Assembly: GCA_003762615.1 (NCBI GenBank)
Contig: RIAZ01000001.1
Coordinates: 1-64,000, forward strand
Source of the DNA: Muribaculaceae bacterium Isolate-037 (Harlan)
GTDB taxonomy: Bacteria > Bacteroidota > Bacteroidia > Bacteroidales > Muribaculaceae
Length of the DNA stretch: 64,000 nt
Direction: 5' to 3'
Shown here in pieces: positions 52,418 through 61,129 of this stretch. Every line of letters begins with the position of its first letter. The first letter of the stretch is position 1. The notes under the pieces were generated by a model. The model saw only the letters and a program-made list of their open reading frames with translations. It did not search any database and was not told where the DNA came from. The position numbers were made by a program, and so were the translations under genes.

Positions 52418-52912
52418 ATGAAATCATTACGAAAAACAATACGCGACGGCAGGAACAAGGCCGGAAACGCCTTAGGCTCATGGCTCCGCCCGAAGATGGG
52501 TGCCATAGGAGCACGCTACCGTCTGGCGGCGAGAATCCGCAAGGCCAACGCATGGGCCACACGCCACCCACGACGCACTTTCGGATACGTCGTCGGCTCC
52601 CTGTTGCTGATACTGGTGTGCGACATAATTGTTGCCGGGGCGCGCATGGAATCGAAAGACCCGAATCTTCACTCAATCGCCAAGGTTGAGCCTATCTTCA
52701 GCGGCTTTCGCACCATACAGGCCAACAAGGAGGCACAGCGCAGGAGGCTTCTGGAGATTACGGGCGACGGCCAGGCCGTGAAGCACGAGCTGGACTCGCT
52801 GATAGCCATTCCGCGCAAGACACACGCCGATTCCATAGGGATAATCAGGCGTTACAGGCAGCTCGAAAAGATTGTAGAATCACTCAAACAACACGATAAT
52901 GAAAAAGATTAA
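52418..52912 (+). CDS. TraL-position inner-membrane protein
   Basis: A 164-residue protein. Very basic N-terminal ~65 residues, one membrane helix (GYVVGSLLLILVCDIIVAG) and a periplasmic helical tail. Position between traK and traM equals TraL of CTnDOT, but it is longer and the sequence is not clearly that family. Start is the ATG at 52418; a TTG at 52406 is less likely. It overlaps traM by 14 bp. Confidence 0.6.
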   Translation: MKSLRKTIRDGRNKAGNALGSWLRPKMGAIGARYRLAARIRKANAWATRHPRRTFGYVVGSLLLILVCDIIVAGARMESKDPNLHSIAKVEPIFSGFRTIQANKEAQRRRLLEITGDGQAVKHELDSLIAIPRKTHADSIGIIRRYRQLEKIVESLKQHDNEKD

Positions 52913-54098
52913 TTTCAAACAGCCGAAGTATATCTTTCCGGCAGCGATATTCGTTCCGCTGTGCTTCCTGATATACTTCGTAATGCAGACTTTCGGAGGC
53001 GGCGGTGACGAAAGACAGGCCGTGGCGACCGACCGTATCAACTCGACACTGCCAGAGGCAAACGCCGAGGCTCCCGGCGACAAGATGTTCGAGATGTCGC
53101 GACGCTTCGGCGACGAGGACGCCTTCACAGCGGTGGGCGCGCTCGGCGAGGAACAGGAGGAGCGCGAGGCCCTGGAACACGGTTATTCCGATGACGAGCT
53201 TGACCGCATCGACGCTGCCGAAGCCGAGCGTATGCGCCAGCAACAGGAACTGGAGGAATTGGAGCGGTCACTTGCCGAATCCCGGCGGCATATAAATTCA
53301 TACGCCTATGGCGAGGGCTACAATCCGGCAGATTATGAGTCCGTCCTTGATCCGAGAAGTGAGTATGCCCGCGATATTGAGGCGATACAGCAGCGCAGCT
53401 ACGAGAGGCAGAAGGCCATCGAAGCCGGGTTAGGTATCGGACAGCCCGACGCGGAGGAAGAGGAAAAGAAGCACCGGGCAGACTCCATCGCCAGGGCTAA
53501 GGCTGCGGAGCGCGAGAGGAACCGCCCCTTGCTTGTGCTTAAATCGCGTGACACCAACGCCGACAAGTTCAACACCGTGTCAGGTATTGCTGAAAACGCC
53601 GACGCTCCGCTCATACGCGCCATGATCGACAAGACCACCAAGGCGCATGAGGGCACGAGGCTCCGCTTCAAGCTCCTTGACGATGTGACTATACACGATG
53701 TGAGGCTTCCGAAAGGCACATATCTATACGGGACGGTAACGGGGTTCGGGCAGCAGCGCGTCCGCGCGGCCATAACCTCAATACTCGTGGGAGGAAAATT
53801 CCTGAAAGTTAACCTCTCGGTGTTCGACAACGACGGCATGGAGGGCTTCTATGTTCCAGAATCCGCCTTCCGTGACTTTATGAAGGAGGCCGGGGCAAGC
53901 ACGGTGCAGCAGAACATCAGCTTTGAATCGGAGAGCGGCTACGGCTCCGGAATATCTGGCGAGGCTATCGCACTTCAGGCTTTACAGAATATGTATAACT
54001 CGGCCACTTCCGCCGTGTCGGCCAATATCCGCAAGAACAAGGCGAAAATCAAGTACAACACAATCGTTTATCTCATCAACTCAGACGAGGCTTATTGA
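52899..54098 (+). CDS. traM: TraM-like conjugation protein (VirB10-like)
   Basis: A 399-residue protein. Membrane anchor (YIFPAAIFVPLCFLIYFVMQ), an acidic coiled-coil stalk (~80-190), then the conserved TraM domain (GTRLRFKLLDDVTIHDVRLP, KGTYLYGTVTGFGQQRV, FDNDGMEGFYVPESA) and a C-terminal amphipathic region. It links inner and outer membranes in the core complex. Confidence 0.88.
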   Translation: MKKINFKQPKYIFPAAIFVPLCFLIYFVMQTFGGGGDERQAVATDRINSTLPEANAEAPGDKMFEMSRRFGDEDAFTAVGALGEEQEEREALEHGYSDDELDRIDAAEAERMRQQQELEELERSLAESRRHINSYAYGEGYNPADYESVLDPRSEYARDIEAIQQRSYERQKAIEAGLGIGQPDAEEEEKKHRADSIARAKAAERERNRPLLVLKSRDTNADKFNTVSGIAENADAPLIRAMIDKTTKAHEGTRLRFKLLDDVTIHDVRLPKGTYLYGTVTGFGQQRVRAAITSILVGGKFLKVNLSVFDNDGMEGFYVPESAFRDFMKEAGASTVQQNISFESESGYGSGISGEAIALQALQNMYNSATSAVSANIRKNKAKIKYNTIVYLINSDEAY

Positions 54099-54118
54099 AA
54101 GACAAACAACATATCATT

Positions 54119-54991
54119 ATGAATATCAGAATAATTATCGCGGCTGCCGCGCTGTGCGCCGTCGCATCACAGGCTTCGGCCAAGGAGAAAATCTATGTCA
54201 ACTCCGATGTAACCACCCATATCGTCATGCCGGAGAACATAAAGATGGTGGATCTTTCCACCGCCAAGATTATCGGCAACCAGTGTGCCGACAACATAGT
54301 GCGTGTAAAGCCGTTCATGGAATCCGACTCGCTCCCCTCCGGCTACCGCGAGGGTGAGCTGATGGGGACGCTGACGCTCATAGGTGAGCGTCACCTCGCA
54401 CAGTACGATGTGGTATATACCTCCGTTCCCTCCCGTGCCACCTCCATACACCGCGTGCAGTATGCCGCGATGGACTCGTACATAAACCCGGAGGTATCAA
54501 TGCCGCAGTCGGAGATGGCCCGCTATGCCTGGGCTGTCTATGGCAGCGGACGCAGGTACAACCAGGTCGTGTCTAAGGCTCATGGCATGAAGGCGATTGT
54601 CAACAACATCTATTCGGTGGGCGACTATTTCTTCATTGACTACTCCCTCCAGAACAGGACTAAGATTCCCTACGACATCGCCGAGGTGCGCGTCAAGCTC
54701 ACCGACAAGAAGGAGGTCAAGGCCACCAACTCGCAGACCGTGGAGCTGACCCCGGCATACTCGCTCAATCTCGCCCGGAAGTTCAAAAAGAATTACCGCA
54801 ATGTGCTTGTGCTCGACAAGCTGACATTCCCGGACGAAAAGGTGCTGCGCATAGAGATTTCCGAGAACCAGATAAGCGGCCGCGTAATCACGCTAACGAT
54901 AGAGTATGACGACATTCTCAATGCCGACGGCTTTGACTCCGACATACTCAGGAATCTCCCTTACTCATACACTCCCCACATCTACAAGTAA
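54119..54991 (+). CDS. traN: TraN-like conjugation protein (DUF4138, VirB9-like)
   Basis: A 290-residue protein from the ATG at 54119, with signal peptide (IIAAAALCAVASQASA before KEKI). Beta-rich domain with YVNSDVTTHIVMPENIKMVD, then C-terminal YFFIDYSLQNRTKIPYDI and FPDEKVLRIEISENQ, typical of DUF4138/TraN. An outer core subunit. A TTG at 54095 overlapping traM is a less likely start. Confidence 0.88.
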   Translation: MNIRIIIAAAALCAVASQASAKEKIYVNSDVTTHIVMPENIKMVDLSTAKIIGNQCADNIVRVKPFMESDSLPSGYREGELMGTLTLIGERHLAQYDVVYTSVPSRATSIHRVQYAAMDSYINPEVSMPQSEMARYAWAVYGSGRRYNQVVSKAHGMKAIVNNIYSVGDYFFIDYSLQNRTKIPYDIAEVRVKLTDKKEVKATNSQTVELTPAYSLNLARKFKKNYRNVLVLDKLTFPDEKVLRIEISENQISGRVITLTIEYDDILNADGFDSDILRNLPYSYTPHIYK

Positions 54992-55012
54992 TTTCCATAA
55001 CACCGTGTCATT

Positions 55013-55482
55013 ATGAAGAAGATAATTCTCGCCATGATATGCGCCATAGCCTCCCCGGAGCCTCGGCGCAGGACAGCAAGTTCACCGTAAACGCCGGATT
55101 CCTCTTCCCCTCGACGCTAAACGCCACCGTCGGCTATGAGCGTTCTTTCACCTACGGCAACGCCGTGGAGGTCTATGGCGAAATCGGCAATCACTGGAAA
55201 ACCGCTCCCGGTCAGTTCTGGAAAGGATATTACTGGGACGGTGGCCTGATATACAAGCACCGCCTGCACCGTTACAAAAACGGCAGCTTCCGTGTCCGCT
55301 TCGGCCCGCAGTTCGGAGCGGTGGAGCGCAGGTTTTTCATCGGCATTGAGGGCGGTTTTGAATATAACTATGTGTTCCAAAACGGGTGCGAGTTCTCGAT
55401 CATACAGAAGAACAACGTGAATTTCCTGCATGGCGACACGTTCCGGAACGGCCTCATGCTCGGATTCAAGATACCGTTATAA
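55013..55482 (+). pseudogene. traO: TraO-like outer-membrane protein with frameshift in its signal peptide
   Basis: The ATG at 55013 begins a normal signal peptide (MKKIILAMICAIAS), but that frame runs into PEPRRR and stops. From about 55055 the mature TraO-like beta-barrel (SAQDSKFTVNAGFLFPSTL to GLMLGFKIPL) continues in another frame. One base missing from the CTCCCC run near 55053 would restore a continuous protein of ~156 residues. Reading only from the internal ATG at 55039 gives a mature domain without export signal. Either a recent mutation or a sequencing slip. Confidence 0.65.
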
Positions 55483-55487
55483 CCGGA

Positions 55488-55760
55488 TTATCCGAATAGC
55501 TCCGAGTGGGAGCCAAGACGCACAAGGTCTATCTGGTCAGTGTCGGGGTCAAACCATATAAGGAGGAAGTCACTCTCTATATGACATTCCATATAACCCT
55601 TGTAATCACCGGTCAGCATATGTGGGTTGTGCTTTTCAGGAATCGGCTCCTCGTTTGCGAGCCTGTCCAGGATCTCCTTAAGCGCCGTGACCTTTTTAGG
55701 GTTGTTTCTGAACCGCTTGTAGTCCTTCTTATATTGAGAGGACGCTTTCAGCTTTTTCAT
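55488..55760 (-). CDS. YafQ-family (RelE-like) mRNA-interferase toxin
   Basis: A 90-residue toxin of the YafQ kind: KKLKASSQYKKDYKRFRNNP, LTGDYKGYMECHIESDFLLI and a C-terminal LVRLGSHSELFG with the catalytic-site His and terminal Phe. It cleaves mRNA at the ribosome. Encoded opposite to the tra operon and overlapping its antitoxin by 4 bp. Likely stabilises the element. Confidence 0.88.
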   Translation of the reverse strand: MKKLKASSQYKKDYKRFRNNPKKVTALKEILDRLANEEPIPEKHNPHMLTGDYKGYMECHIESDFLLIWFDPDTDQIDLVRLGSHSELFG

Positions 55761-56014
55761 AGCCCCATGGATTTCTCCATTGCTTCGATGGAAGTCAGGT
55801 CGAGGGCGGGCTCATCACGCAACGCTCCGCTCTCGGCCTCCTTCATCGCGGCGAGAGTCGTGGCGTTAGGCTCGTGATAGGCGGCGTCAAGCAACAGCGT
55901 TTCGACATAATTGTTAAGGCTGCGGTTCTGACGCTTCGCAATCCGCTTCAGCCGCTCGATAAGGTCAACGGAAAGACGGAAACTCTGATTCTTCTTTTCA
56001 ATAGCTATATCCAT
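55757..56014 (-). CDS. Antitoxin of the YafQ-type pair
   Basis: An 85-residue protein. An Arc/ribbon-helix-helix N-terminus (SFRLSVDLIERLKRIAKRQ, then SLNNYVETLLLDAA) binds operator DNA, and an acidic C-terminal tail (ALDLTSIEAMEKSMGL) should wrap the toxin. First gene of a two-gene operon with its own promoter at 56035-56065. Confidence 0.85.
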   Translation of the reverse strand: MDIAIEKKNQSFRLSVDLIERLKRIAKRQNRSLNNYVETLLLDAAYHEPNATTLAAMKEAESGALRDEPALDLTSIEAMEKSMGL

Positions 56015-56034
56015 ATCGGTAATCTTTTATACTG

Positions 56035-56065
56035 CAAAGTTAATGCTTTTATATTACAATAACAA
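56035..56065 (-). promoter_or_regulatory. Promoter of the toxin-antitoxin operon
   Basis: On the minus strand TTG (56065-56063), a 20-nt spacer and TAACTTTG (56042-56035), the full Bacteroidetes consensus, about 20 bp before the antitoxin ATG. Confidence 0.7.
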
Positions 56066-56086
56066 CATCTTTAGAACATAAGTTGT

Positions 56087-58396
56087 ATGGCTTTTGAGGA
56101 AACAAAGGAACAGCAGCAGATGTATAACTACTTCCGTAGCTGCATTTACATATTCCTGATAATCGAGATTGTGATGAATCTGCCGATAACGGCGGACAAC
56201 CGTGTGACGCAGTTCATCCTCGACCTGCTCGGACGCTTCAAGGTGTTCAGTTCCGTGGCAGGGTGTAAGGTAGCGGAGCTGATATGTATATGCGTCGTGT
56301 GCATCGGTACCAAGGCTAAGAAGGCTCTAAAATTCAATGTCAAGACTATGGTGATATATCCGGTGCTGGCCGGGCTTACGCTCGTGGCACTGTGCTTCAT
56401 CTTTCATGCCGGAACATGGGGCGTGTCGGTGTTCGGGTTCCCGGTCAACCGCATAATCTATGCCTTCTGCTCCGTTGTCGGTACCATGCTCGTGCATCAG
56501 GGGCTTGACGGAATCGCCAAGTATTACAACCATAAGGTGGGCGACGACAGGTTCAACTTTGAAAACGAATCGTTCCAACAGTCTGAGAAGATTGCGGAAA
56601 CTCCATATTCGGTGAATATCCCTATGATATACTATTACAAGCGGCGGATGCACAACGGCTGGATCAACATTATCAATCCGTTCCGTGGCACGATAGTGTT
56701 AGGCACTCCCGGCTCCGGCAAGTCTTTCGGAATCATAGACCCTTTCATACGGCAACACTCACGTAAGGGTTTTGCGATGATGGTGTATGATTACAAGTGG
56801 CCCACTCTGGCAAAGACGCTTTTCTACCAATACTGCAAGAATAGGCATTACGGTCATCTGCCAGCGAACTGCGGATTCCGGCAGGTGAATTTCACCAATG
56901 TGGAGTATTCAAACCGCATCAACCCCATCCAGCACAAATATATACCCGACCTCGCGGCAGCTTCGGAAACGGCGGCGACATTGCTTGCCTCGCTCAACAA
57001 GGGCGGCGGCGAGAAGAAGGGCGGCTCGGAGGCGTTTTTCACAAATTCGGCTGAGAACTTTCTTGCGGCCATCATATATTTCTTCGTGAATTTCCATCCG
57101 ACGGGGTTTCTTAAAGGGAAGAAGCTCAGACGATTTATCTCATATGAGGGGAAGAAACTGGAGATAGTGATACGCAACTGGGACGATTACAACGCCATAG
57201 ATGAAAACGGAGCGGTGGTGCTTGACTTCGTGGACAGCAACGGCAACGACGTATCGACCGACGAGGACAGGATGTTTGTTGACCTTAACGGATTCTCCTA
57301 TATAGACCGCCTCGGCAAGCTGATACTGATTGACCGCTGCTGGTACGAGGACGATGCCGGAAACGAGGTGGTGCCGGATACCGTGACCGGAGAGTTTTCC
57401 GATATGCCCCATGTACTGTCGTTCCTCGGACGCAAGTATTCGGAGGTATTCGATATTCTGATGATGGATGACAAGATAGCCTCGCTGATGGCTCCCTTCA
57501 AATCGGCATACGAGAACAAGGCCAACGACCAGCTTGAGGGTATGGTGGGTACTCTGCGCGTCAATGCCGCAAGGCTCGTGTCGCCGGAGGCATACTGGGT
57601 GTTCACCGGTGACGATTTCGACCTGAAGATTTCAGACCCGGAGAATCCGAGCTATCTCGTGATTGCCAACGACCCGGAGAAGGAGCAGGTCATAGGCTCA
57701 TTAAACGCGCTTGTGCTCAACCGACTGATTACCCGTGTCAATTCCAAGGGGAATATCCCGGTGAGCATTATCGTTGACGAGCTGCCGACCCTGTATTTCC
57801 ACAAGATAGACCGACTAATCGGTACGGCGCGAAGCAACAAGGTCGCCGTGACTTTAGGATTTCAGGAGCTTCCGCAACTTGAGGCCGACTACGGCAAGGT
57901 GGGTATGCAGAAAATCATCACAACCTGCGGCAACATCTTCATGGGCGCGGCACGAAACAAGGAAACTCTCGAATGGGCGCAGAATGACGTGTTCGGAAAG
58001 GCGAAGCAGACATCAACCTCCATAACCATCAACGACTCCAAGGTATCTACATCAATCTCCGAAAAGATGGACTATCTCGTTCCGGCGGCAAAAATAGCTG
58101 ACATGGCGACGGGCTGGCTCGCGGGTCAGGCGGCGCGTGACTTCACGGCTACAGACAAGAGCATGATGTCGCATTTCGACATCGAGCAGTCGGAGGAGTT
58201 CAAGACCACAAAATATTTCTGTAAGACCAACTTCGATATGGCACGGATAAAGGAGGAGGAATCCCACTATGTGGAGCTTCCCAAAATATATACATTCGCC
58301 AACGAGCGTGAGAAGGAGATTATGCTCAACCGCAATTTCAAGCGCGTGAACCTGGAGGTCGAGGACATGGTGAAGGAACTTCTCGGAATGCAATAA
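56087..58396 (+). CDS. Type IV coupling protein (VirD4/TraG-family)
   Basis: A 769-residue inner-membrane ATPase delivering the relaxase-DNA complex to the channel. N-terminal membrane helices (IYIFLIIEIVMNLPI; VLAGLTLVALCFIFHAG), Walker A VLGTPGSGKSFGIIDPFI (~residues 204-221), Walker B VSIIVDELPTLYF (~561-573) and the conserved FQELPQLEADYGK. Expected length for the Bacteroidales family. It follows the divergent toxin-antitoxin pair that separates it from traO. Confidence 0.9.
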   Translation: MAFEETKEQQQMYNYFRSCIYIFLIIEIVMNLPITADNRVTQFILDLLGRFKVFSSVAGCKVAELICICVVCIGTKAKKALKFNVKTMVIYPVLAGLTLVALCFIFHAGTWGVSVFGFPVNRIIYAFCSVVGTMLVHQGLDGIAKYYNHKVGDDRFNFENESFQQSEKIAETPYSVNIPMIYYYKRRMHNGWINIINPFRGTIVLGTPGSGKSFGIIDPFIRQHSRKGFAMMVYDYKWPTLAKTLFYQYCKNRHYGHLPANCGFRQVNFTNVEYSNRINPIQHKYIPDLAAASETAATLLASLNKGGGEKKGGSEAFFTNSAENFLAAIIYFFVNFHPTGFLKGKKLRRFISYEGKKLEIVIRNWDDYNAIDENGAVVLDFVDSNGNDVSTDEDRMFVDLNGFSYIDRLGKLILIDRCWYEDDAGNEVVPDTVTGEFSDMPHVLSFLGRKYSEVFDILMMDDKIASLMAPFKSAYENKANDQLEGMVGTLRVNAARLVSPEAYWVFTGDDFDLKISDPENPSYLVIANDPEKEQVIGSLNALVLNRLITRVNSKGNIPVSIIVDELPTLYFHKIDRLIGTARSNKVAVTLGFQELPQLEADYGKVGMQKIITTCGNIFMGAARNKETLEWAQNDVFGKAKQTSTSITINDSKVSTSISEKMDYLVPAAKIADMATGWLAGQAARDFTATDKSMMSHFDIEQSEEFKTTKYFCKTNFDMARIKEEESHYVELPKIYTFANEREKEIMLNRNFKRVNLEVEDMVKELLGMQ

Positions 58397-58402
58397 TATA
58401 TA

Positions 58403-59134
58403 ATGCCATTATCAATGAATAACACCGCCTCATTCAGCATACCCCTCTCCCTCCGGGCAAGCGGAAGCGCATTGAAGATTATCGCGATTCTCTCGATGGT
58501 GGCCGACCACTGCGCTTATTTTCTGATGGAGCCGGACGCGCCGTTTTACGGCGTGCTCCGCTCTTTCGGGCGTATCGCGTTCCCGGTGTTCGCTTTCCTT
58601 GTGGCGGAGGGCTTCGCCCACAGCCGCGATAGAATGAGATATTTCCTTATCCTGGCATTTTCCGGGATGGTAAGCGAAATTCCGTGGCTTATGCTCAACG
58701 GGGCCGACGGCACGCATAACGTGATGTTCACGCTCGCCCTGGGCGTGGCGGCTCTTGCGGTGTTCGACCGGCTTTGCGAACACGGGCCGCTGTCATTCGT
58801 CGGGGTGTCAGGCATGGCCGCTCTCGCATGGTGGCTCGGCACGGACTATGACTGGCGCGGAGTGCTGATGATTTTTCTTTTCTACATACTCAGGCACGGC
58901 ACCATGCGTCCGTGGCTGGAGCGTTCATCGACGCATTTCCCCTCGCAGGCCCTCTTGCAGATTATCTTCACATTCCCCCTCATGGCCCACTACGGCATAG
59001 CCGGAGCCATGCTTGCCTCCGCTGTCATCTTCCTATATGACGGTACAAGGGGCTTCATAAGGGGCAACGCCGCAAAATACGCCTTCTACTCAGTCTATCC
59101 TGCTCATCTGCTGCTCATTGCGGCTCTGATATAA
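58403..59134 (+). CDS. traX: TraX-family membrane protein
   Basis: A 243-residue polytopic protein. LKIIAILSMVADHCAYFLME, then FGRIAFPVFAFLVAEGFAHS is the TraX core, with about eight helices in total. In the F plasmid TraX acetylates pilin; in Bacteroidales the substrate is unknown. Six bp after the coupling-protein stop and followed by a terminator. Confidence 0.88.
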   Translation: MPLSMNNTASFSIPLSLRASGSALKIIAILSMVADHCAYFLMEPDAPFYGVLRSFGRIAFPVFAFLVAEGFAHSRDRMRYFLILAFSGMVSEIPWLMLNGADGTHNVMFTLALGVAALAVFDRLCEHGPLSFVGVSGMAALAWWLGTDYDWRGVLMIFLFYILRHGTMRPWLERSSTHFPSQALLQIIFTFPLMAHYGIAGAMLASAVIFLYDGTRGFIRGNAAKYAFYSVYPAHLLLIAALI

Positions 59135-59140
59135 AAAGCG

Positions 59141-59173
59141 AGGTCGTGCAGCGAAATGCACGACCTCTTTTTT
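59141..59173 (+). terminator. Terminator of the T4SS operon
   Basis: A 10-bp perfect stem, AGGTCGTGCA with TGCACGACCT, GCGAAA loop, then a run of eight T. Confidence 0.88.
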
Positions 59174-59360
59174 TCCCTTTTATAGTGTTGGCAATGAGCC
59201 TTAAAGTCATTACCGGCACTTTTATAGAAAAGTTACGAGCCCAACCCGTGGAGCTGGACTCGATTTAATCTTGTTTATAGTGCAGTTGGCAGCATCGGGG
59301 CCATCCAAATACACTTTTTCTCCTGCAAAGGTAACAAGACTTTTCTAAACCAACAAATTA

Positions 59361-60344
59361 TCAGTGCTTTTTTCTTCGGAAATTAACGATTTTTGACGCA
59401 ATCGCCTCAATCCCACGTCTAAACGCGCTCTTTTCGGGTACAATAATCCCCGTCTGGTTTTCGACGATGGGACGCATGGAGGGTGTCTTTTGATAAAGCA
59501 GGTACGTCGCCTTATAAATCTCTCGCCACATATCGTTTGCCCGGTTCACCGAAACCTGTCTTAGCAAGTAGTCTATCACACGCAAGGCACCCTTGAAGGT
59601 CTGATTGTCATTACCGTTAAAGGAGGCACACGCTTCGCCTGTCCTGATACCGGAGGATAAGGTCATGCCAAAGAGAAGATTGCCATGAGCGCAAGCATTA
59701 CGGACTTCCCTGAGAGCAGTCAGATAGCTCTTGAATGTTTCGATAGCCAACTCTTTGAAATGCGAGCTTATCAGCCTTTTATCCCTGTCCCAGACAAGAC
59801 TGTCATAAAGGACTTCAAGATTACCGAGCGTCATATACTCCATTGTTTTCCATGCCGGAGCAAATTGACCGGTATATTTGGAATGATGCCGCTGTATTGG
59901 TAGTTTGTTCCTGATTGACCTGTAAGCCTCTCCGGGGAATTTTCTTATGAAATTGGCTGACACTACGTTGGAATCTACGAACCAGGTCGGATTTGACTTA
60001 TACTTGTTGGATAGCTCATATACTATTGTCGTGCGGATAGCGACTTCTATTCTCGAAAGATACTTGTTCAGTATGTTCCTTAAATCTATATCGAAGTAAT
60101 ATAAGGCGACGACATCTTCTATACAGGTGCCGGGCTTAACATTATGCTGCCGCCGATAATCCAGGTGTGGATAAGTCAACTCGAAAGGATACAGATAGAA
60201 CCCCAACCGATAATAACCGATGTCAGCAAGATACTCTTTTGCCTTGGCCTCATCAGAGATTACCACACCATGCCTACGGAGTATTGTAATTTGCTCCTCA
60301 TAGGTCGTGGCCCTTTTATTATATGGTATTTTTCTTCTTGCCAT
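59361..60344 (-). CDS. Abi_2-family (AbiD/F-like) phage-resistance protein
   Basis: A 327-residue protein. The Abi_2 N-terminus (TYEEQITILRRHGVVI, then YLADIGYYRLGFYLYPFEL) and IEVAIRTTIVYELS are followed by a HEPN-type RNase motif in LREVRNACAHGNLLFG (R-N-x3-H). Members abort phage infection, probably by RNA cleavage. Encoded opposite to the transfer genes, as separately controlled cargo. About 190 bp upstream (59173-59360) has no gene. Confidence 0.87.
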   Translation of the reverse strand: MARRKIPYNKRATTYEEQITILRRHGVVISDEAKAKEYLADIGYYRLGFYLYPFELTYPHLDYRRQHNVKPGTCIEDVVALYYFDIDLRNILNKYLSRIEVAIRTTIVYELSNKYKSNPTWFVDSNVVSANFIRKFPGEAYRSIRNKLPIQRHHSKYTGQFAPAWKTMEYMTLGNLEVLYDSLVWDRDKRLISSHFKELAIETFKSYLTALREVRNACAHGNLLFGMTLSSGIRTGEACASFNGNDNQTFKGALRVIDYLLRQVSVNRANDMWREIYKATYLLYQKTPSMRPIVENQTGIIVPEKSAFRRGIEAIASKIVNFRRKKH

Positions 60345-60449
60345 TTATTATTGTTAAATCAGCTACAAAATTAAGCAATTATTCTGACATTTTGGGTATC
60401 CGGGAGGACCTAAATATAAGGATTCAAGGCCTGTATGTACTATTCCGTG

Positions 60450-61052
60450 CTAAATCTGTCGAAGTACCCGGATAACGGCGCGGATATAGCCCGGATCCTC
60501 GGCATAGCCGATGTTTTTCAGCCACAAGAGATAATTTCCTCCTTTGTAGCGATACTGCACCTTGGTATAGTATGCCCTGACGCTCTCCGTCCAATGGGAG
60601 AACTCGTAGTATTCGCCCGTCCTCGGATTGGTAAGCCCGAAAAGGTTATGCTTGTTTCGGCATACCGATGACTTGAACCATCCGGTTTCAAGAATCGCCT
60701 GGGCCAGCACTATCTTCGGGTATTTGATACCGTTCCTCCTTATCTCTTCAACGAGATTCGGAATCGTCAGCTCCGGCAAATTACGGTTATGCCCGCTATC
60801 CATCCGGGATGTGCTCACTGTGCCAGAATTGCGGAATACCGGGTTGTTATCATTCATTTGATTACTGTCAGATTTGCATTCTCGCAGAGATTTGATATTG
60901 GTAATTATTTCTTTTTCAATGACTTTATCCGTCTTGATAGGATTGTGACCCACAATGGGGCAATCCTTGGTGATGGTATGGAACTGGGCCATCGACGAAA
61001 AGGGAACCGCAATCATGGCGGCAAGTGTCAGAATTGTGTCCAAAGTGTTCAT
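60450..61052 (-). CDS. Glucosaminidase-family peptidoglycan hydrolase
   Basis: A 200-residue exported enzyme from the ATG at 61052: signal peptide (ILTLAAMIAVPFSSMAQ), a low-complexity linker, then a glucosaminidase domain (KIVLAQAILETGWFKSS with catalytic Glu, HNLFGLTNPRTGEY, SVRAYYTKVQYRYKG). It probably opens the cell wall for the conjugation channel, the role of VirB1 in other systems. The divergent promoter box for 61130 overlaps its start codon region. Confidence 0.85.
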   Translation of the reverse strand: MNTLDTILTLAAMIAVPFSSMAQFHTITKDCPIVGHNPIKTDKVIEKEIITNIKSLRECKSDSNQMNDNNPVFRNSGTVSTSRMDSGHNRNLPELTIPNLVEEIRRNGIKYPKIVLAQAILETGWFKSSVCRNKHNLFGLTNPRTGEYYEFSHWTESVRAYYTKVQYRYKGGNYLLWLKNIGYAEDPGYIRAVIRVLRQI

Positions 61053-61079
61053 ATGCGTATTTCCTGTAAAATAATTTTG
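61036..61079 (+). promoter_or_regulatory. Shared GTGTCCAAAG box and promoter, third copy
   Basis: GTGTCCAAAGTG at 61036-61047 aligned with the longer boxes ends at 61048, then exactly 23 nt to TAATTTTG (61072-61079). The predicted start is near 61086, 44 nt before the ATG at 61130. The box overlaps the first codons of the divergent glucosaminidase gene. Confidence 0.6.
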
Positions 61080-61129
61080 TCGCTGACAAGTGGTTGACGC
61101 CACGAATTTAACCCTATTAAAGAACCCGT

